From Mesostigma viride (Eukaryota > Streptophyta > Mesostigmatophyceae > Mesostigmatales > Mesostigmataceae), in NCBI GenBank assembly GCA_009746045.1, contig RPFO01000448.1, positions 1,077,065 to 1,141,064 on the forward strand: a stretch of DNA of 64,000 bases, written 5' to 3'. The notes beneath the pieces were generated by a model. The model saw nothing but the letters and a program-made list of their open reading frames with translations, had not been told where the DNA came from and searched no databases. The position numbers and the translations under genes are program-made. Shown here one piece after another: positions 1 to 10,342 of this stretch; the stretch's first letter is position 1; every line of letters starts with the position of its first letter.

Positions 1-137
1 AATAAGGCTAGTCTGAGTCTGAGTCATCAATTATGTGGGGAGGGCGGCGCTTGTGGCGCGGGGTCGCCTTCGCTTGCTTGCTAGCCGTGCCCCGGTGTGC
101 GACCTGCTTCGATCCGAACGCACTCTACTATCTCCGC

Positions 138-428
138 CTAACCTCGCGCAGTCGAGTCGGGTGGCAGATTGGGTAACTCTACACCTGGGCATGCGCAAAG
201 CGCAGCTCGCACCTCATCTAACCCTACTATTTCATCGTCCCCGTCTGTGTAGAGCACATGGACCATGTTGTGCTCCTTATTAAACGCCGTCACATGGGCA
301 TGATACCGCTTCTCCCCTGAGTTTGGGCCTGAAAATATCTTGCATACCGGGGTCCCCACCAACCATTCCGGCTCGTGCACGTCCATGACATGCGATTTGA
401 AAAGTGCCATCGCCGTCTTCTCCGCCAT
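138..428 (-). CDS. Small ORF with Tudor/SH3-like barrel signature, probably a transposon fragment
   Basis: A 96-aa open frame. Residues ~22-75 alternate short strands with a GDDE-type turn (YTDGDDEIVGLDEV), resembling the small Tudor/SH3-like barrels found next to chromatin or transposase domains. This is a resemblance by eye, not a family assignment. No partner gene is intact nearby: upstream on the minus strand lies the repeat mosaic. A loosely similar small-barrel region seems to sit at the N-terminus of the piggyBac protein at 34812. It could equally be a chance ORF. Confidence 0.3.
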   Translation of the reverse strand: MAEKTAMALFKSHVMDVHEPEWLVGTPVCKIFSGPNSGEKRYHAHVTAFNKEHNMVHVLYTDGDDEIVGLDEVRAALCACPGVELPNLPPDSTARG

Positions 429-483
429 TGCTGATTCCGTTTTCTGTGCTTATTCCGTTTTCCCACCCCTCATGTTTCGCGCA

Positions 484-532
484 CATACGAAAAGGACTTG
501 AATTTCCTTGCTAACAGGTCGGTCTCGGCAAT
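484..532. repeat. Partial copy of the 109-bp repeat
   Basis: About 49 bases match the 109-bp unit tandemly arrayed at 5015-5866 (the stretch from 'catacgaaaagg' to 'ctcggcaa'). It joins directly to module C at a TTC trinucleotide. Confidence 0.8.
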
Positions 533-823
533 TTCTGAGCTATCTGCTCATTTTATAGTTATGTTGCGGCGGGCTCAAAGGGGGCCGATCTGCCGCCTGT
601 AGCGTAGCTCTACCGTACGTCACCTACACCATGTTAGGTGCTTGTTGTTACTTAGGACTAGAGAGAGAAAAGGGACCGGCGGTGCGCCGGTACTAGTGCC
701 TACTGGCAACCGTGCCCGCCCTTGATTGAGGGGGGCGCGGCGCCTTGAGACATGTGCTTTGTTTTCCATTTTCACACCGTACTTAGAGTGGTGTGGTGAA
801 CGTAGGGAGGCCTTTTTGCAGCT
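533..823. repeat. Module C, copy 1 (291 bp)
   Basis: Repeated almost exactly at 2354-2644 (offset 1821). The small ORFs inside it are duplicated with it and match no known family. Its left edge abuts 109-bp repeat sequence, while the second copy's left edge abuts module D. Confidence 0.85.
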
Positions 824-2162
824 TCGCAACTTGATCCCAGCATTTGCTGGCAAGGTCGGCTGGCCGCTATGGCGGCTGCGCTGAATGTAAGACGATGCTA
901 TCGGCCTCTCCGGGCGTGGAGAGGCCTGGAATAAAAGTCTTTATGATCGCCACCTACCGTTACAGGCCACGGTAATGGTTGTTGGGTGGGGGGCTCTACG
1001 ATTTGAGTAAAAGGGTGTGATTTCCGGCGCTGGGCCCACTGACGATTCCCCTCTACCCCTGGGTGCGGCAAGCAGCTTCCTGACACTGGGGAAGCTGCGT
1101 TTTTTAGTCGGACAACGTCAGGGAAGGAGCCATACAGGCCAGGGCCAGCGGCTACGGTGGAAAGAATCACAGGTGGAGGCGAATCTGCCTTAAACGTGGA
1201 GATGGCTAGCGTGGGGTGCCAGGGTAGCCCATAACTACCAGGAGCCTGACAGCGGACCCGATCTTTCGGCCTGTGGCCAGACGGGAGTTTCGGGGAGGAT
1301 GCGGGGCTGGAGCGAATCTTGGTGGGAGGAGCGCGCTCTTCATAATTGCCCAGTTTTTCAGCAAAGGCAGCGGCTGCCGTGGGTCGGGGGGGGTCCTGTC
1401 GGCATGGGGAGGTCGGCAGGCACTCTGTACCCTCTCGGCGCTCCGGCGAGCAGGCCCCTTCTGCCCTTGGCGATAAGGGAGAGGTGGGAAGCTGCGGAAA
1501 ACCGTGGGTATTCATGCGCACTTACAAAAAATCTGGTTAAGAAACTCTACAGCGCTTGGCAAGCCTGGAAAAAAAATTTCCCCTCGCGGGGGGCGCGTGA
1601 AAACGTCTAAGGCTCCGCTACGCCCGCCCAAAGGCGGCGGGCTCCGCTTTGCCTTTGCCGTTTTCACGCGCCTCCCACGAGGGGGGGTGCGTGTGGAACC
1701 CGGCAGTGCGGTCCGGCTTTGGTTTAAGAAAATGCATTATATACCATAATAAAGCTCCACTCGGCTGCGGCTGCGCCAAGGCTCGTGACACCATGGCGAT
1801 GGTGAGCCTTGGCGCTAGGAGGTCCGCAGCCATCATTATCACCACGATGGGGGGTAATGGAGCCAGTGGCAGTGGCTCTACCCTCGGGAAATCCCAGCGG
1901 CTTTGCCGGTGGGCTGGTGATGGTGGTTGGGTGAGCTGGAGACGTTCCCAGGTGGCATAAGTCCTAAAGCGGCAGCACTGGGATGCGCCCCTCTAGGAAG
2001 GGGAACGCATGTGGCTCCGCCCTGCGTCCGCCGGGAGACCGTAGCGGCCACACGGGGGCGGGAAGGGGGGCATCATCATGCCAACAAGAGCCCAGCATTC
2101 CAAGTGGTTGCGTTCCTACCACCAGGGCTGGAAACGGCCTGGGTGGCCAGAGATGGTGATGT
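824..2162. other. Non-coding stretch, no recognisable gene
   Basis: A 207-codon open frame on the minus strand (898-1521) is rich in Pro, Ser and Arg and shows no domain. The only structure seen is the inverted repeat at 1578-1686. Otherwise nothing can be supported. Confidence 0.6.
1578..1686. repeat. Imperfect 109-bp hairpin (GC-rich inverted repeat)
   Basis: Left arm 1578-1605 and right arm 1659-1686 are inverted copies with a few mismatches; both carry GCGCGTGAAAACG or its complement. The loop contains a second inverted pair around CGCCCGCCC/GGCGGCGGG. It could be a MITE-like foldback or a palindromic organelle-type repeat. Confidence 0.6.
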
Positions 2163-2353
2163 GGGACAAGATTGGACCAAGGGGGCATGTGCTGGGCCCC
2201 AGCATGGTGAACTGGCCTAACTTGACAATGACTTGTACAATGATTTTGAGGGTGTGGCTAGGCTCAACTGTTAAAGCCTGCACACACTTATTGTAATAAA
2301 CTTGTTTCTCTGGTAGGAAGGCACTCCAATGGACCTTAGCTTCAGCACCTATT
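2163..2353. repeat. Module D, copy 1 (192 bp)
   Basis: Matches 2672-2863 (offset 509). This copy continues into module C at 2354; the second copy continues into the 109-bp repeat instead. Confidence 0.85.
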
Positions 2354-2644
2354 TTCTGAGCTATCTGCTCATTTTATAGTTATGTTGCGGCGGGCTCAAA
2401 GGGGGCCGATCTGCCGCCTGTAGCGTAGCTCTACCGTACGTCACCTACACCATGTTAGGTGCTTGTTGTTACTTAGGACTAGAGAGAGAAAAGGGACCGG
2501 CGGTGCGCCGGTACTAGTGCCTACTGGCAACCGTGCCCGCCCTTGATTGAGGGGGGCGCGGCGCCTTGAGACATGTGCTTTGTTTTCCATTTTCACACCG
2601 TACTTAGAGTGGTGTGGTGAACGTAGGGAGGCCTTTTTGCAGCT
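2354..2644. repeat. Module C, copy 2
   Basis: Near-identical to 533-823. It is followed by about 27 bp of CCCACC-rich linker and then module D copy 2. Confidence 0.85.
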
Positions 2645-2671
2645 CCCACCCACCCACCCTCGCTGCTGTTG

Positions 2672-2863
2672 GGGACAAGATTGGACCAAGGGGGCATGTG
2701 CTGGGCCCCAGCATGGTGAACTGGCCTAACTTGACAATGACTTGTACAATGATTTTGAGGGTGTGGCTAGGCTCAACTGTTAAAGCCTGCACACACTTAT
2801 TGTAATAAACTTGTTTCTCTGGTAGGAAGGCACTCCAATGGACCTTAGCTTCAGCACCTATTT
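2672..2863. repeat. Module D, copy 2
   Basis: Near-identical to 2163-2354. It runs into 109-bp repeat sequence at the TTC of 'tttcatcttgc'. Confidence 0.85.
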
Positions 2864-3054
2864 CATCTTGCATTCACTGGAATTCACTCATCGAAGCCCC
2901 GAGACTGCCCGTCCAGTCTGAACATACGAAAAGGACTTGAATTTCCTTGCTAACAGGTCGGTCTCGGCAATTCATCTTGCATTCACTGGAATTCACTCAT
3001 CGAAGCCCCGAGACTGCCCGTCCAGTCTGAACATACGAAAAGGACTTGAATTTC
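2861..3054. repeat. About 1.8 copies of the 109-bp repeat
   Basis: The same unit as the 5015-5866 array. It enters from module D and leaves into module A, both times at a TTC. Confidence 0.85.
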
Positions 3055-3179
3055 ATGTCCCACGTAGCTCCCACAAAAACCAGCATCTTCATTAAAACAA
3101 TAAGTGGAAGCATACATGTGACACTAATTGACATGCCCGGAGGCACGCCGTTCAAGGCCCTTCATGAAGTACGTTGCCC
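3052..3179 (+). repeat. Module A, copy 1, with a short ubiquitin-like reading frame
   Basis: 128 bp repeated at 3632-3759 (offset 580). Translated on the plus strand it reads SIFIKTISGSIHVTLIDMPG, which resembles the first strands of ubiquitin-like proteins (IF-V/I-KT-x-S/T-G). Only about 40 residues are shared; after that the two copies diverge, so this is a fragment, not a gene. Confidence 0.6.
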
Positions 3180-3212
3180 TAGAGGCAACCAAGACACGGG
3201 TGGGTGGGTGGG

Positions 3213-3634
3213 GAGCAAAGAAAGAGGCCGACAAAACCAGCCAGAGCGGCTTTTAGTCGCAAAACCTCCCTTATCCCTAGCTAACTGACGTCATTAAACC
3301 CTTATGTTTAGTGGATGCTAGTAAGACGCTAACCGTACAAACCGGGGGTAGAATATCCCGAATCTGCACGGCTAGTATTAAATAATGCGTAGGTTGTTCT
3401 TTTCAGGGGCACTGCACCTCACGCCCCGTTCCGCCCGGGTATAATCAACCCAAGCGCGGAACGCACATTTTATTTAATTCATTTTTCAACCATGCACTAT
3501 ATTGCATCTACTAATCACAAAAGCTCTAGCCAAACAGCTACGAGTAAACACTACGACCTATAAGCCGCTCATCCAGCGGCCTCTTGTTCCCGCATTCACG
3601 TATAGAAGAAACTCCATTCAAAGAACCCCGATTC
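3213..3634. repeat. Module B, copy 1 (422 bp)
   Basis: Repeated at 4596-5017 (offset 1383) with very few changes. It is non-coding as far as I can see. This copy continues into module A; the second continues into the 109-bp array. Confidence 0.85.
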
Positions 3635-3759
3635 ATGTCCCACGTAGCTCCCACAAAAACCAGCATCTTCATTAAAACAATAAGTGGAAGCATACATGTG
3701 ACACTAATTGACATGCCCGGAGGCACGCCGTTCAAGGCCCTTCATGAAGTACGTTGCCC
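3632..3759 (+). repeat. Module A, copy 2, ubiquitin-like frame
   Basis: Same as 3052-3179. Here the reading frame is open from 3584, through the end of module B, to 3787. Confidence 0.6.
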
Positions 3760-4595
3760 AATCACCCCCGCCCTGGCTTTCCCTTGAAGCCGCACTCCAC
3801 CTTGCTCGTTGTCACAAGTGACCGCCCTGCCGCAAAACGGGAGCCCCCCCACATCGGGAGGCGTGTGCCCGGCGGCTGTGGATGCATGGCCAGGCCCAAA
3901 AAGGCCCAGCGCATTTGCACTGCGATTGCGCACGGCCAGCCTATCATGACCCCTCTCGGGCCCCGAGTCGGTACCGCTATGGCCGTCTCCCCATAGACCC
4001 GGGGTGCTTCGAGAAAAAACGTGGACCTAGCCCAGGCCCCGCCAGCCCGGATGCCCGAGGCCACAGCCCCAGGCACCTGGCTGAACGAGAGTCCGTTCAG
4101 CCAAGACCGCATTCCCCCCCGAGGTTTCTATGCGTGGGGAAAAATTTTCTAGCTTAGGCGCTTTTCCCATCGCCGTCCCCAGCCCCAACCACCCCCCCCT
4201 CGGCGGAAGGCAATTGCAAAGTTTGCTGGCCAGCAGCAATTTCCGAAGAAAAAGCCGCAGGCCGCGGACCGAGACACGGGTCGCCAGTGCCAGCCATCCG
4301 GCTCCAACCCGGGGTGCAAGCATCCCCAGGTACGGAGCACCAGCTCGCGCACTGGGCCGACCAAGCGACAGTTGAGCACCTGTCACGGCATCCGGCCCAC
4401 CAAAGACCCCAAGCTGGGGAAAAGGTGCGGACCGGAGGTAATCATTTTCTTTTCTTTTAGTTAACCGAGCGAGGAACTACGCCTGGCCGGTTAACAACTG
4501 GAAGTCTCACCACTGGCCAAGTGGCCAGTGCAACCAGTGCTTTTGGGATTTTGCTCCGCAGCACCCATAGCTGCGGCTGCCGCCGCAACGACAAC
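3760..4595. other. GC-rich unassigned stretch
   Basis: Overlapping short open frames occur on both strands (up to about 119 codons) with no recognisable domain and no duplication elsewhere in the window. I see nothing definite in it. Confidence 0.5.
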
Positions 4596-5017
4596 GAGCA
4601 AAGAAAGAGGCCGACAAAACCAGCCAGAGCGGCTTTTAGTCGCAAAACCTCCCTTATCCCCAGCTAACTGACGTCATTAAACCCTTATGTTTAGTGGATG
4701 CTAGTAAGACGCTAACCGTACAAACCGGGGGTAGAATATCCCGAATCTGCACGGCTAGTATTAAATAATGCGTAGGTTGTTCTTTTCAGGGGCACTGCAC
4801 CTCACGCCCCGTTCCGCCCGGGTATAATCAACCCAAGCGCGGAACGCACATTTTATTTAATTCATTTTTCAACCATGCACTATATTGCATCTACTAATCA
4901 CAAAAGCTCTAGCCAAACAGCTACGAGTAAACACTACGACCTATAAGCCGCTCATCCAGCGGCCTCTTGTTCCCGCATTCACGTATAGAAGAAACTCCGT
5001 TCAAAGAACCCCGATTC
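4596..5017. repeat. Module B, copy 2
   Basis: Near-identical to 3213-3634. It ends exactly where the 109-bp array begins (shared 'attc'). Confidence 0.85.
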
Positions 5018-5866
5018 CTTGCTAACAGGTCGGTCTCGGCAATTCATCTTGCATTCACTGGAATTCACTCATCGAAGCCCCGAGACTGCCCGTCCAGTCT
5101 GAACATACGAAAAGGACTTGAATTTCCTTGCTAACAGGTCGGTCTCGGCAATTCATCTTGCATTCACTGGAATTCACTCATCGAAGCCCCGAGACTGCCC
5201 GTCCAGTCTGAACATACGAAAAGGACTTGAATTTCCTTGCTAACAGGTCGGTCTCGGCAATTCATCTTGCATTCACTGGAATTCACTCATCGAAGCCCCG
5301 AGACTGCCCGTCCAGTCTGAACATACGAAAAGGACTTGAATTTCCTTGCTAACAGGTCGGTCTCGGCAATTCATCTTGCATTCACTGGAATTCACTCATC
5401 GAAGCCCCGAGACTGCCCGTCCAGTCTGAACATACGAAAAGGACTTGAATTTCCTTGCTAACAGGTCGGTCTCGGCAATTCATCTTGCATTCACTGGAAT
5501 TCACTCATCGAAGCCCCGAGACTGCCCGTCCAGTCTGAACATACGAAAAGGACTTGAATTTCCTTGCTAACAGGTCGGTCTCGGCAATTCATCTTGCATT
5601 CACTGGAATTCACTCATCGAAGCCCCGAGACTGCCCGTCCAGTCTGAACATACGAAAAGGACTTGAATTTCCTTGCTAACAGGTCGGTCTCGGCAATTCA
5701 TCTTGCATTCACTGGAATTCACTCATCGAAGCCCCGAGACTGCCCGTCCAGTCTGAACATACGAAAAGGACGAATTTCCTTGCTAACAGGTCGGTCTCGG
5801 CAATTCATCTTGCATTCACTGGAATTCATTCATCGAAGACCCGAGACTGCCCGTCCAGTCTGAACT
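5015..5866. repeat. 109-bp tandem array, about 8 copies
   Basis: Unit starts fall at 5015, 5124, 5233, 5342, 5451, 5560, 5669 and 5776, a strict 109-bp period with one 2-bp deletion near 5771. Units are almost identical, with no spacer/repeat alternation, so this is a satellite or minisatellite rather than a CRISPR. Each unit carries 'ggaattcactcatcgaag'. Extra partial copies lie at 484-532 and 2861-3054. Confidence 0.95.
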
Positions 5867-5959
5867 TCATACTACCGTTGTACGAAATTCAGACTGCACG
5901 AACCTCGAGGATTGTCAATGAATGCCCATGAATTTCATTTGGTCGCACAAAAATGTTTT

Positions 5960-6915
5960 ATTCAAGAGAACAGTGGCAATGGCATCAAACTGCATTGTTT
6001 TCCTTTCATTTGTCACCTTTTGAGCTGTAAACAGTCTATTTTGATGGTCTACATGCTGCTTACAAGTTTCCAGCCTGATCTGAGTTCATTTGTTCAATAT
6101 TCATATTTGTTTCATGTAAGATAACCGAGAAAATGACGAAAAACTGCACATGTATGCTGTCACGTGTCACCATTTGAGCTCAGAATGAGCCCAATTTTTG
6201 TGGGTGGTCTATTTTTATGGTCTAGATGCTGCCTGCAAGAATCCAGCCTGAAATGAGTTCATTTGTTCACTGTTCATATTTGTTTCATGTAAGAAAAGGG
6301 GGAAAATGACGAAAAACTGCACATGTATGCTGTCACATGTCACCATTTGAGCTCAGAATGAGCCCAATTTTTGTGGGTGGTCTATTTTCATGGTCTAGAT
6401 GCTGCCTGCAAGAACCCAGCCTGAAATGAGTTCATTTGTTCACTGTTCATATTTGTTTCATGTAAGATAACCGAGAAAATGACGAAAAACTGCACATGTA
6501 TGCTGTCACATGTCACCATTTGAGCTCAGAATGAGCCCAATTTTTGTGGGTGGTCTATTTTCATGGTCTAGATGCTGCCTGCAAGAATCCAGCCTGAAAT
6601 GAGTTCATTTGTTCACTATTCATATTTGTTTCATGTAAGAAAAGGGGGAAAATGACGAAAAACTGCACATGTATGCGGTCAAATGTCACCATTTGAGCTC
6701 AGAATGAGCCCAATTTTTGTGGGTGGTCTATTTTCATGGTCTAGATGCTGCCTGCAAGAACCCAGCCTGATATGAGTTCATTTGTCCACTGTTCATATTT
6801 GTTTCATGTAAGAAAAGGGGGAAAATGACGAAAAACTGCACATGTATGCTGTCACATGTCACCATTTGAGCTCAGAATGAGCCCAATTTTTGTGGGTGGT
6901 CTATTTTCATGGTCT
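5960..6915. repeat. 173-bp satellite, about 5.5 copies
   Basis: The marker 'aatgacgaaaa' recurs at 6132, 6305, 6478, 6651 and 6824, an exact 173-bp period. The unit contains 'ttgagctcagaatgagccc' and 'cagcctgaaatgagttcat'. The first copy is the most diverged. A short variable block alternates between 'ataaccgag' and 'aaaggggga' types in the order A, B, A, B, B. It is non-coding and abuts the truncated gypsy element at ~6917. Confidence 0.95.
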
Positions 6916-6966
6916 GAAGGCTGGATGACCCCTGCTTTATTGACAAATATAAGGATTTAATCACAT

Positions 6967-7746
6967 GTGGAAAAATTGAGTAAAATTTATGAAATTGAGC
7001 AAACACTTATGAATCCCCTCTATGTTAGAACCTGTCAATCTTGCCAGGAGATGAAACCCAACAATGTAGGACAGATAGCAGAGCCTAGGACCTTACCTGA
7101 TCCCATCATGCCGTGGGACTCCATTATGATGGATTTTGTAGGACCTTTTAGGAAGAATGATAGAGGTAACGCCCAGATCCTTGTTTTCGTAGATCGTTTT
7201 ACTCGTATGTGTCATCTCGTGCCGTGTCCCTTAGAACTCACCGCACGCGATTGCGCACGCCTATACCTTAATAACGTATATAGATATCATGGTTTGAGTA
7301 GGCAGTTTATTAGTGATAAAGATAAGTTATTTACTTCTGATTTTTGGCAGCAGTTCTTCGCTGCTATCGGTACCAAGGTCACCCTCGGTACTGCCTACCA
7401 CTCCTCCTCGTCTCATTTAGTAGAACGTTTGAATAGGGTAGTGGAAGAAGCTCTGCGGCACTATGTGAATGGCTCTGGGAGTGATTGGGAGGATTATCTA
7501 TGTCTGGTAGAGTTCTCCCTTAACAACTGCCCTCAGGCTGCGCATGGTTATACGCCCTTCTTCCTAGATACTGGTAGACAACCTCTTACCCCTACCTCTC
7601 TCTTAGCTAGTCCTTTAAGGGACAAGGATGATGTGTCCCGGGATACTGTAGAAGGTGTGCAGGCGTTATTAGATAAGATGAAGAATGCACACGACAACGC
7701 TATTGCAGGGTACCATAGGGCGCAGGCCAAGTACCTTAATTGCTAG
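6967..7746 (+). CDS. Ty3/gypsy integrase (zinc-domain remnant and DDE core)
   Basis: The integrase inserts reverse-transcribed element DNA into the genome. The CxxC half of the HHCC domain is visible (VRTCQSCQEMK, residues ~19-29). Catalytic core: first Asp in SIMMDFVGPF, second in FISDKDKLFTSDF, Glu in LVERLNRVVEEALRHY. The usual HPQTDGQ loop before the Glu reads HSSSSHL, which is unusual. The frame ends at 7746, one base out of register with the next segment (7741-7978). The annotated start is just the first Met after truncation, not a native start. Confidence 0.9.
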   Translation: MEKLSKIYEIEQTLMNPLYVRTCQSCQEMKPNNVGQIAEPRTLPDPIMPWDSIMMDFVGPFRKNDRGNAQILVFVDRFTRMCHLVPCPLELTARDCARLYLNNVYRYHGLSRQFISDKDKLFTSDFWQQFFAAIGTKVTLGTAYHSSSSHLVERLNRVVEEALRHYVNGSGSDWEDYLCLVEFSLNNCPQAAHGYTPFFLDTGRQPLTPTSLLASPLRDKDDVSRDTVEGVQALLDKMKNAHDNAIAGYHRAQAKYLNC

Positions 7747-7978
7747 GTTGCGTGCCTCATTAGATAGAAGAGCACCTGAGATAGAAATAGGAGATTTAGT
7801 CTTAGTAGAAGGCCCCCGTGTTGGCCGATTCGCTCACAAGTTCGAAGCTGAACTGAAAGTGAAACTTAGGCCCGCCTTCTTAGGACCCTTCCGTGTGTTG
7901 TCTAGAGTAGGTAATTTCCTGTATGAGATAGATATTCCTACCTCTTCAGTGGCAGACCCACTCGCGCACCTTTCATAG
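7741..7978 (+). pseudogene. Integrase C-terminal SH3-like (GPF) module, frame-shifted
   Basis: Continues the integrase in the +1 frame: IEIGDLVLVEG followed by LRPAFLGPFRVLSRVGNFLYEI, the GPY/F module of Ty3/gypsy integrases. It stops at 7978 one base out of frame with the chromodomain that follows. Confidence 0.85.
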
Positions 7979-8252
7979 AAGCCAGCTGAAGCTTTATCAT
8001 CAAAGCACGTTCGCTGGTAGAGAATTAGCCCCTGCCCCTTTAGAGCATAATCCTGATACTGGTGAGGTAGAGGACGAGGTAGAGGGTATCGTGGCCCATA
8101 GAGATATCAAAAAGGGCCGCGGTACCCAGCGCCAGTATAAGGTGAAGTGGATGTATGCTCGTAGTGAGGTAGATAAGGTCTGGTATACGGAGAGTGAGCT
8201 AGATGGGTGTAGTCGCCTGCTGCAGGAGTATAAAACCCTGCATAAGCTCTAG
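7971..8252 (+). pseudogene. Chromodomain at the integrase C-terminus
   Basis: Read from 7971 the frame gives FHRSQLKLYH, then a chromodomain: EVEGIVAHRDIKKG, QYKVKWMYA, VWYTESEL and a final helix up to the TAG at 8250-8252. Chromodomains on chromovirus integrases bind modified histones and steer insertion into heterochromatin (established for the family). The aromatic cage looks plausible (W in VKWMYA, W and Y in VWYTES). It needs a one-base shift near 7970 to join the integrase. Confidence 0.85.
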
Positions 8253-8328
8253 TTGTAGACCTTCTCCTCTCTTATGTTATGTCTGCTGTCGACGGGTGGT
8301 TGGTTGTCCCCTCCCCTCCGCAGCCGTC

Positions 8329-10342
8329 ATGTCAGAGCCTACCCCTCCGGCGGAGAGCCCGCTGCCGTCCCCGCCCCCACCGGACCCTGAGCTGTACTTC
8401 GAGGCCCTTCCGGGCCGCTGGGTGTCACGGTCCAGTTATCCGGGTGGCATCGTGCAGCCGGCCCTCCAGGCCCAACATGCGAGTTTAGTCAGGGCTGCTC
8501 TCTTTGGGGTCGCGTGGTACGGCCCATCCCCTGATGAACCGCACCAGCTTGTTTTGCACGGGTTCGACGATGCCGGGCATTGTCTGTTAGGATGTGGCTC
8601 CCGCTGTCCAGCCTTGGAACAGATAGCTGCGGTTCTCCAGTGCTCCCGGGTGTTCTCCTACCTTTCTACCCCTGTGGGCCGCTCCTGCCTACGGGATGTG
8701 TTCCCCTGGCTTCCGGCTGAGGGTGATGCAGAAGTAGATGAGAACCCCTGCGACCTTCTACGGGCAGTAGAGTTCATGGAAATCGCAGACCAGTCAGCGG
8801 GGGTAGTAGTTGGTGCTCCTGCCCCTACGGACGCCCCAGTCGAGGCACATTACACTCCAGAATATTCAGCCTCGAGCGCAGCGTCCTCCTCCTCAGTGTC
8901 GGCTCCCTCCCCTGTCCCGTCGTCACCACGGTCGACCCGGCGTGCTTCAGTGGAGCCTACCCCTTTGGGTTTGGAGCGCGAGCCTGATCATCTCTCGGCG
9001 ACTGTTTCGGCGATGCAGGCCCAGATTCAGTCCCTGACCACGGCGTTCGGGGCCTTCATGGCGGCCCAAGCGCAGGCCCGGCCACGCCAGGTGGGGTGTC
9101 TGTTGTGTCCGCGCCCCCTACCCCTTCGGTTGTTTCGGCACCTGTGGTTTCGCCTGCTCCGCGCGAGCCTTCGGTAACTGCGGTTTCCTCGGTTGCTGCG
9201 GCTCCGACACCTCTGGTTGCCTCTGTGCCTGCGACCGACGTTTCTGCGCCGCGACGCGAGTCTTCCGCCCCAGCGGCTGTGGCCTCCGTCGCCGCCTCTG
9301 GGCCGCCCGCTGCGCCATCGCAGCCAGTGCGGGGTTTCTTCAGCGACACGGGCGATCATCCCAGGCTTTGGGAGGGTGGTCCCCCGCAGAGGATTCCGGT
9401 GCCCGACTGGAGCTTGGATGGCAACCAATCTTATGCCGGACTGCCTGTCCCTACGGGCCCTATTTTCAATATGTGGCCTGAGGGTGCGCCGGCAACGGAG
9501 ACCGGCGCGCCAGCTGCGGTGGCGGGTCCGTCACGGCCCTCTCTGGCTTCGGGTCCGGCGCGACCTCCTGTTGTACCAGTGCCACCTGCGTCGGTGTCGG
9601 CTCCCGCCCCTGCTTCGGCCCCTGCTTCGGCCCCTGCCCCTTCGGCCTCGCGGTCTTTGGCTGCGGTTGTTCGGTCCACCGGTCAGGATCCTCGCGCCAC
9701 CCGCGCTGCCGATTCCCTCCGGGAGTTGTCCCAGGGTGATCGGGACAGGGCCCCTTCTGTGGTGCATGCGACGCCGGAGTCGCGCGACACGCCCGTTCCT
9801 GGGTATGGTATGTCCGCACTCGCCTGCCGCCAGTGTGACCTTCCGCGCGCCTCCGCCGAGCTTGCCATCTCGTCCATGTCCTACGGGTTCTCCCAGGTGT
9901 GTCGGGCGCCGCGGGATCGTGGCCTACCCATTGAGAGACATTCGGGTCGCGACAGTGTGCTCGTCGGTGGCGCTCCCGAGAGGTTCGGCACATCCGGATG
10001 TGGCCGTCCAACGTGGAGCCCCTGGTGGATCTGTTCTTCCCGACGGGTTTGCGCCCTCGGATCCGGTACCATCACCTCCTCCTGCGGGCCCTCTGTTTGA
10101 TCGCGGTAGAGCCTTTCCTTCGCCTCTTTGCCTGTGGCTTCCTGGACTGGGCCCGTGGCCAGGTCGTTCTTACGCAGCATAGGTATTACTGGGCCTTTCT
10201 GGGCCTTTTTCCTGACGGCGTGTGGGCCGATGTTTTCCTCACCGTAGATAGGCATGACAATGCCGAGGATGTGGCCCACTACCAGGCCTACCTGGAGGTC
10301 CTGCTGGCCTCTCGTGGCACTTATCAGACGGATGGCCACTAG
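8329..10342 (+). pseudogene. Extra 3' ORF of the chromovirus, function unknown
   Basis: Downstream of pol and before the LTR there is a long protein frame broken twice: 8329-~9093 (start MSEPTPPAES), ~9096-~9990, and 9998-10342. The first part is globular with conserved-looking Trp/Cys/His residues, then a Ser/Pro/Ala-rich linker, a possible short coiled coil (LSATVSAMQAQIQSL), a long Ala/Pro tract, and a C-terminal folded segment containing YYWAFLGLFPDGVWADVFL. I do not recognise it. It sits where env-like genes lie in some gypsy elements, but I see no signal peptide or clear membrane anchor. A displaced gag-like protein is another possibility. Confidence 0.6.

Noticed and set aside
898-1521. 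207-codon minus-strand ORF as a gene
   Set aside because: Low-complexity Pro/Ser/Arg composition, no domain, and GC-rich sequence where long chance ORFs are common.
5015-5866. Regular 109-bp array as a CRISPR
   Set aside because: The whole 109-bp unit is conserved, with no variable spacers, and the context is eukaryotic.
9027-10011. Long Arg/Gly-rich minus-strand ORFs opposite the chromovirus 3' ORF
   Set aside because: Antisense shadows of the GC-rich plus-strand coding sequence.
8329-10342. env gene in the chromovirus 3' ORF
   Set aside because: No signal peptide, cleavage site or clear transmembrane segment; composition is Pro/Ala/Ser-rich.
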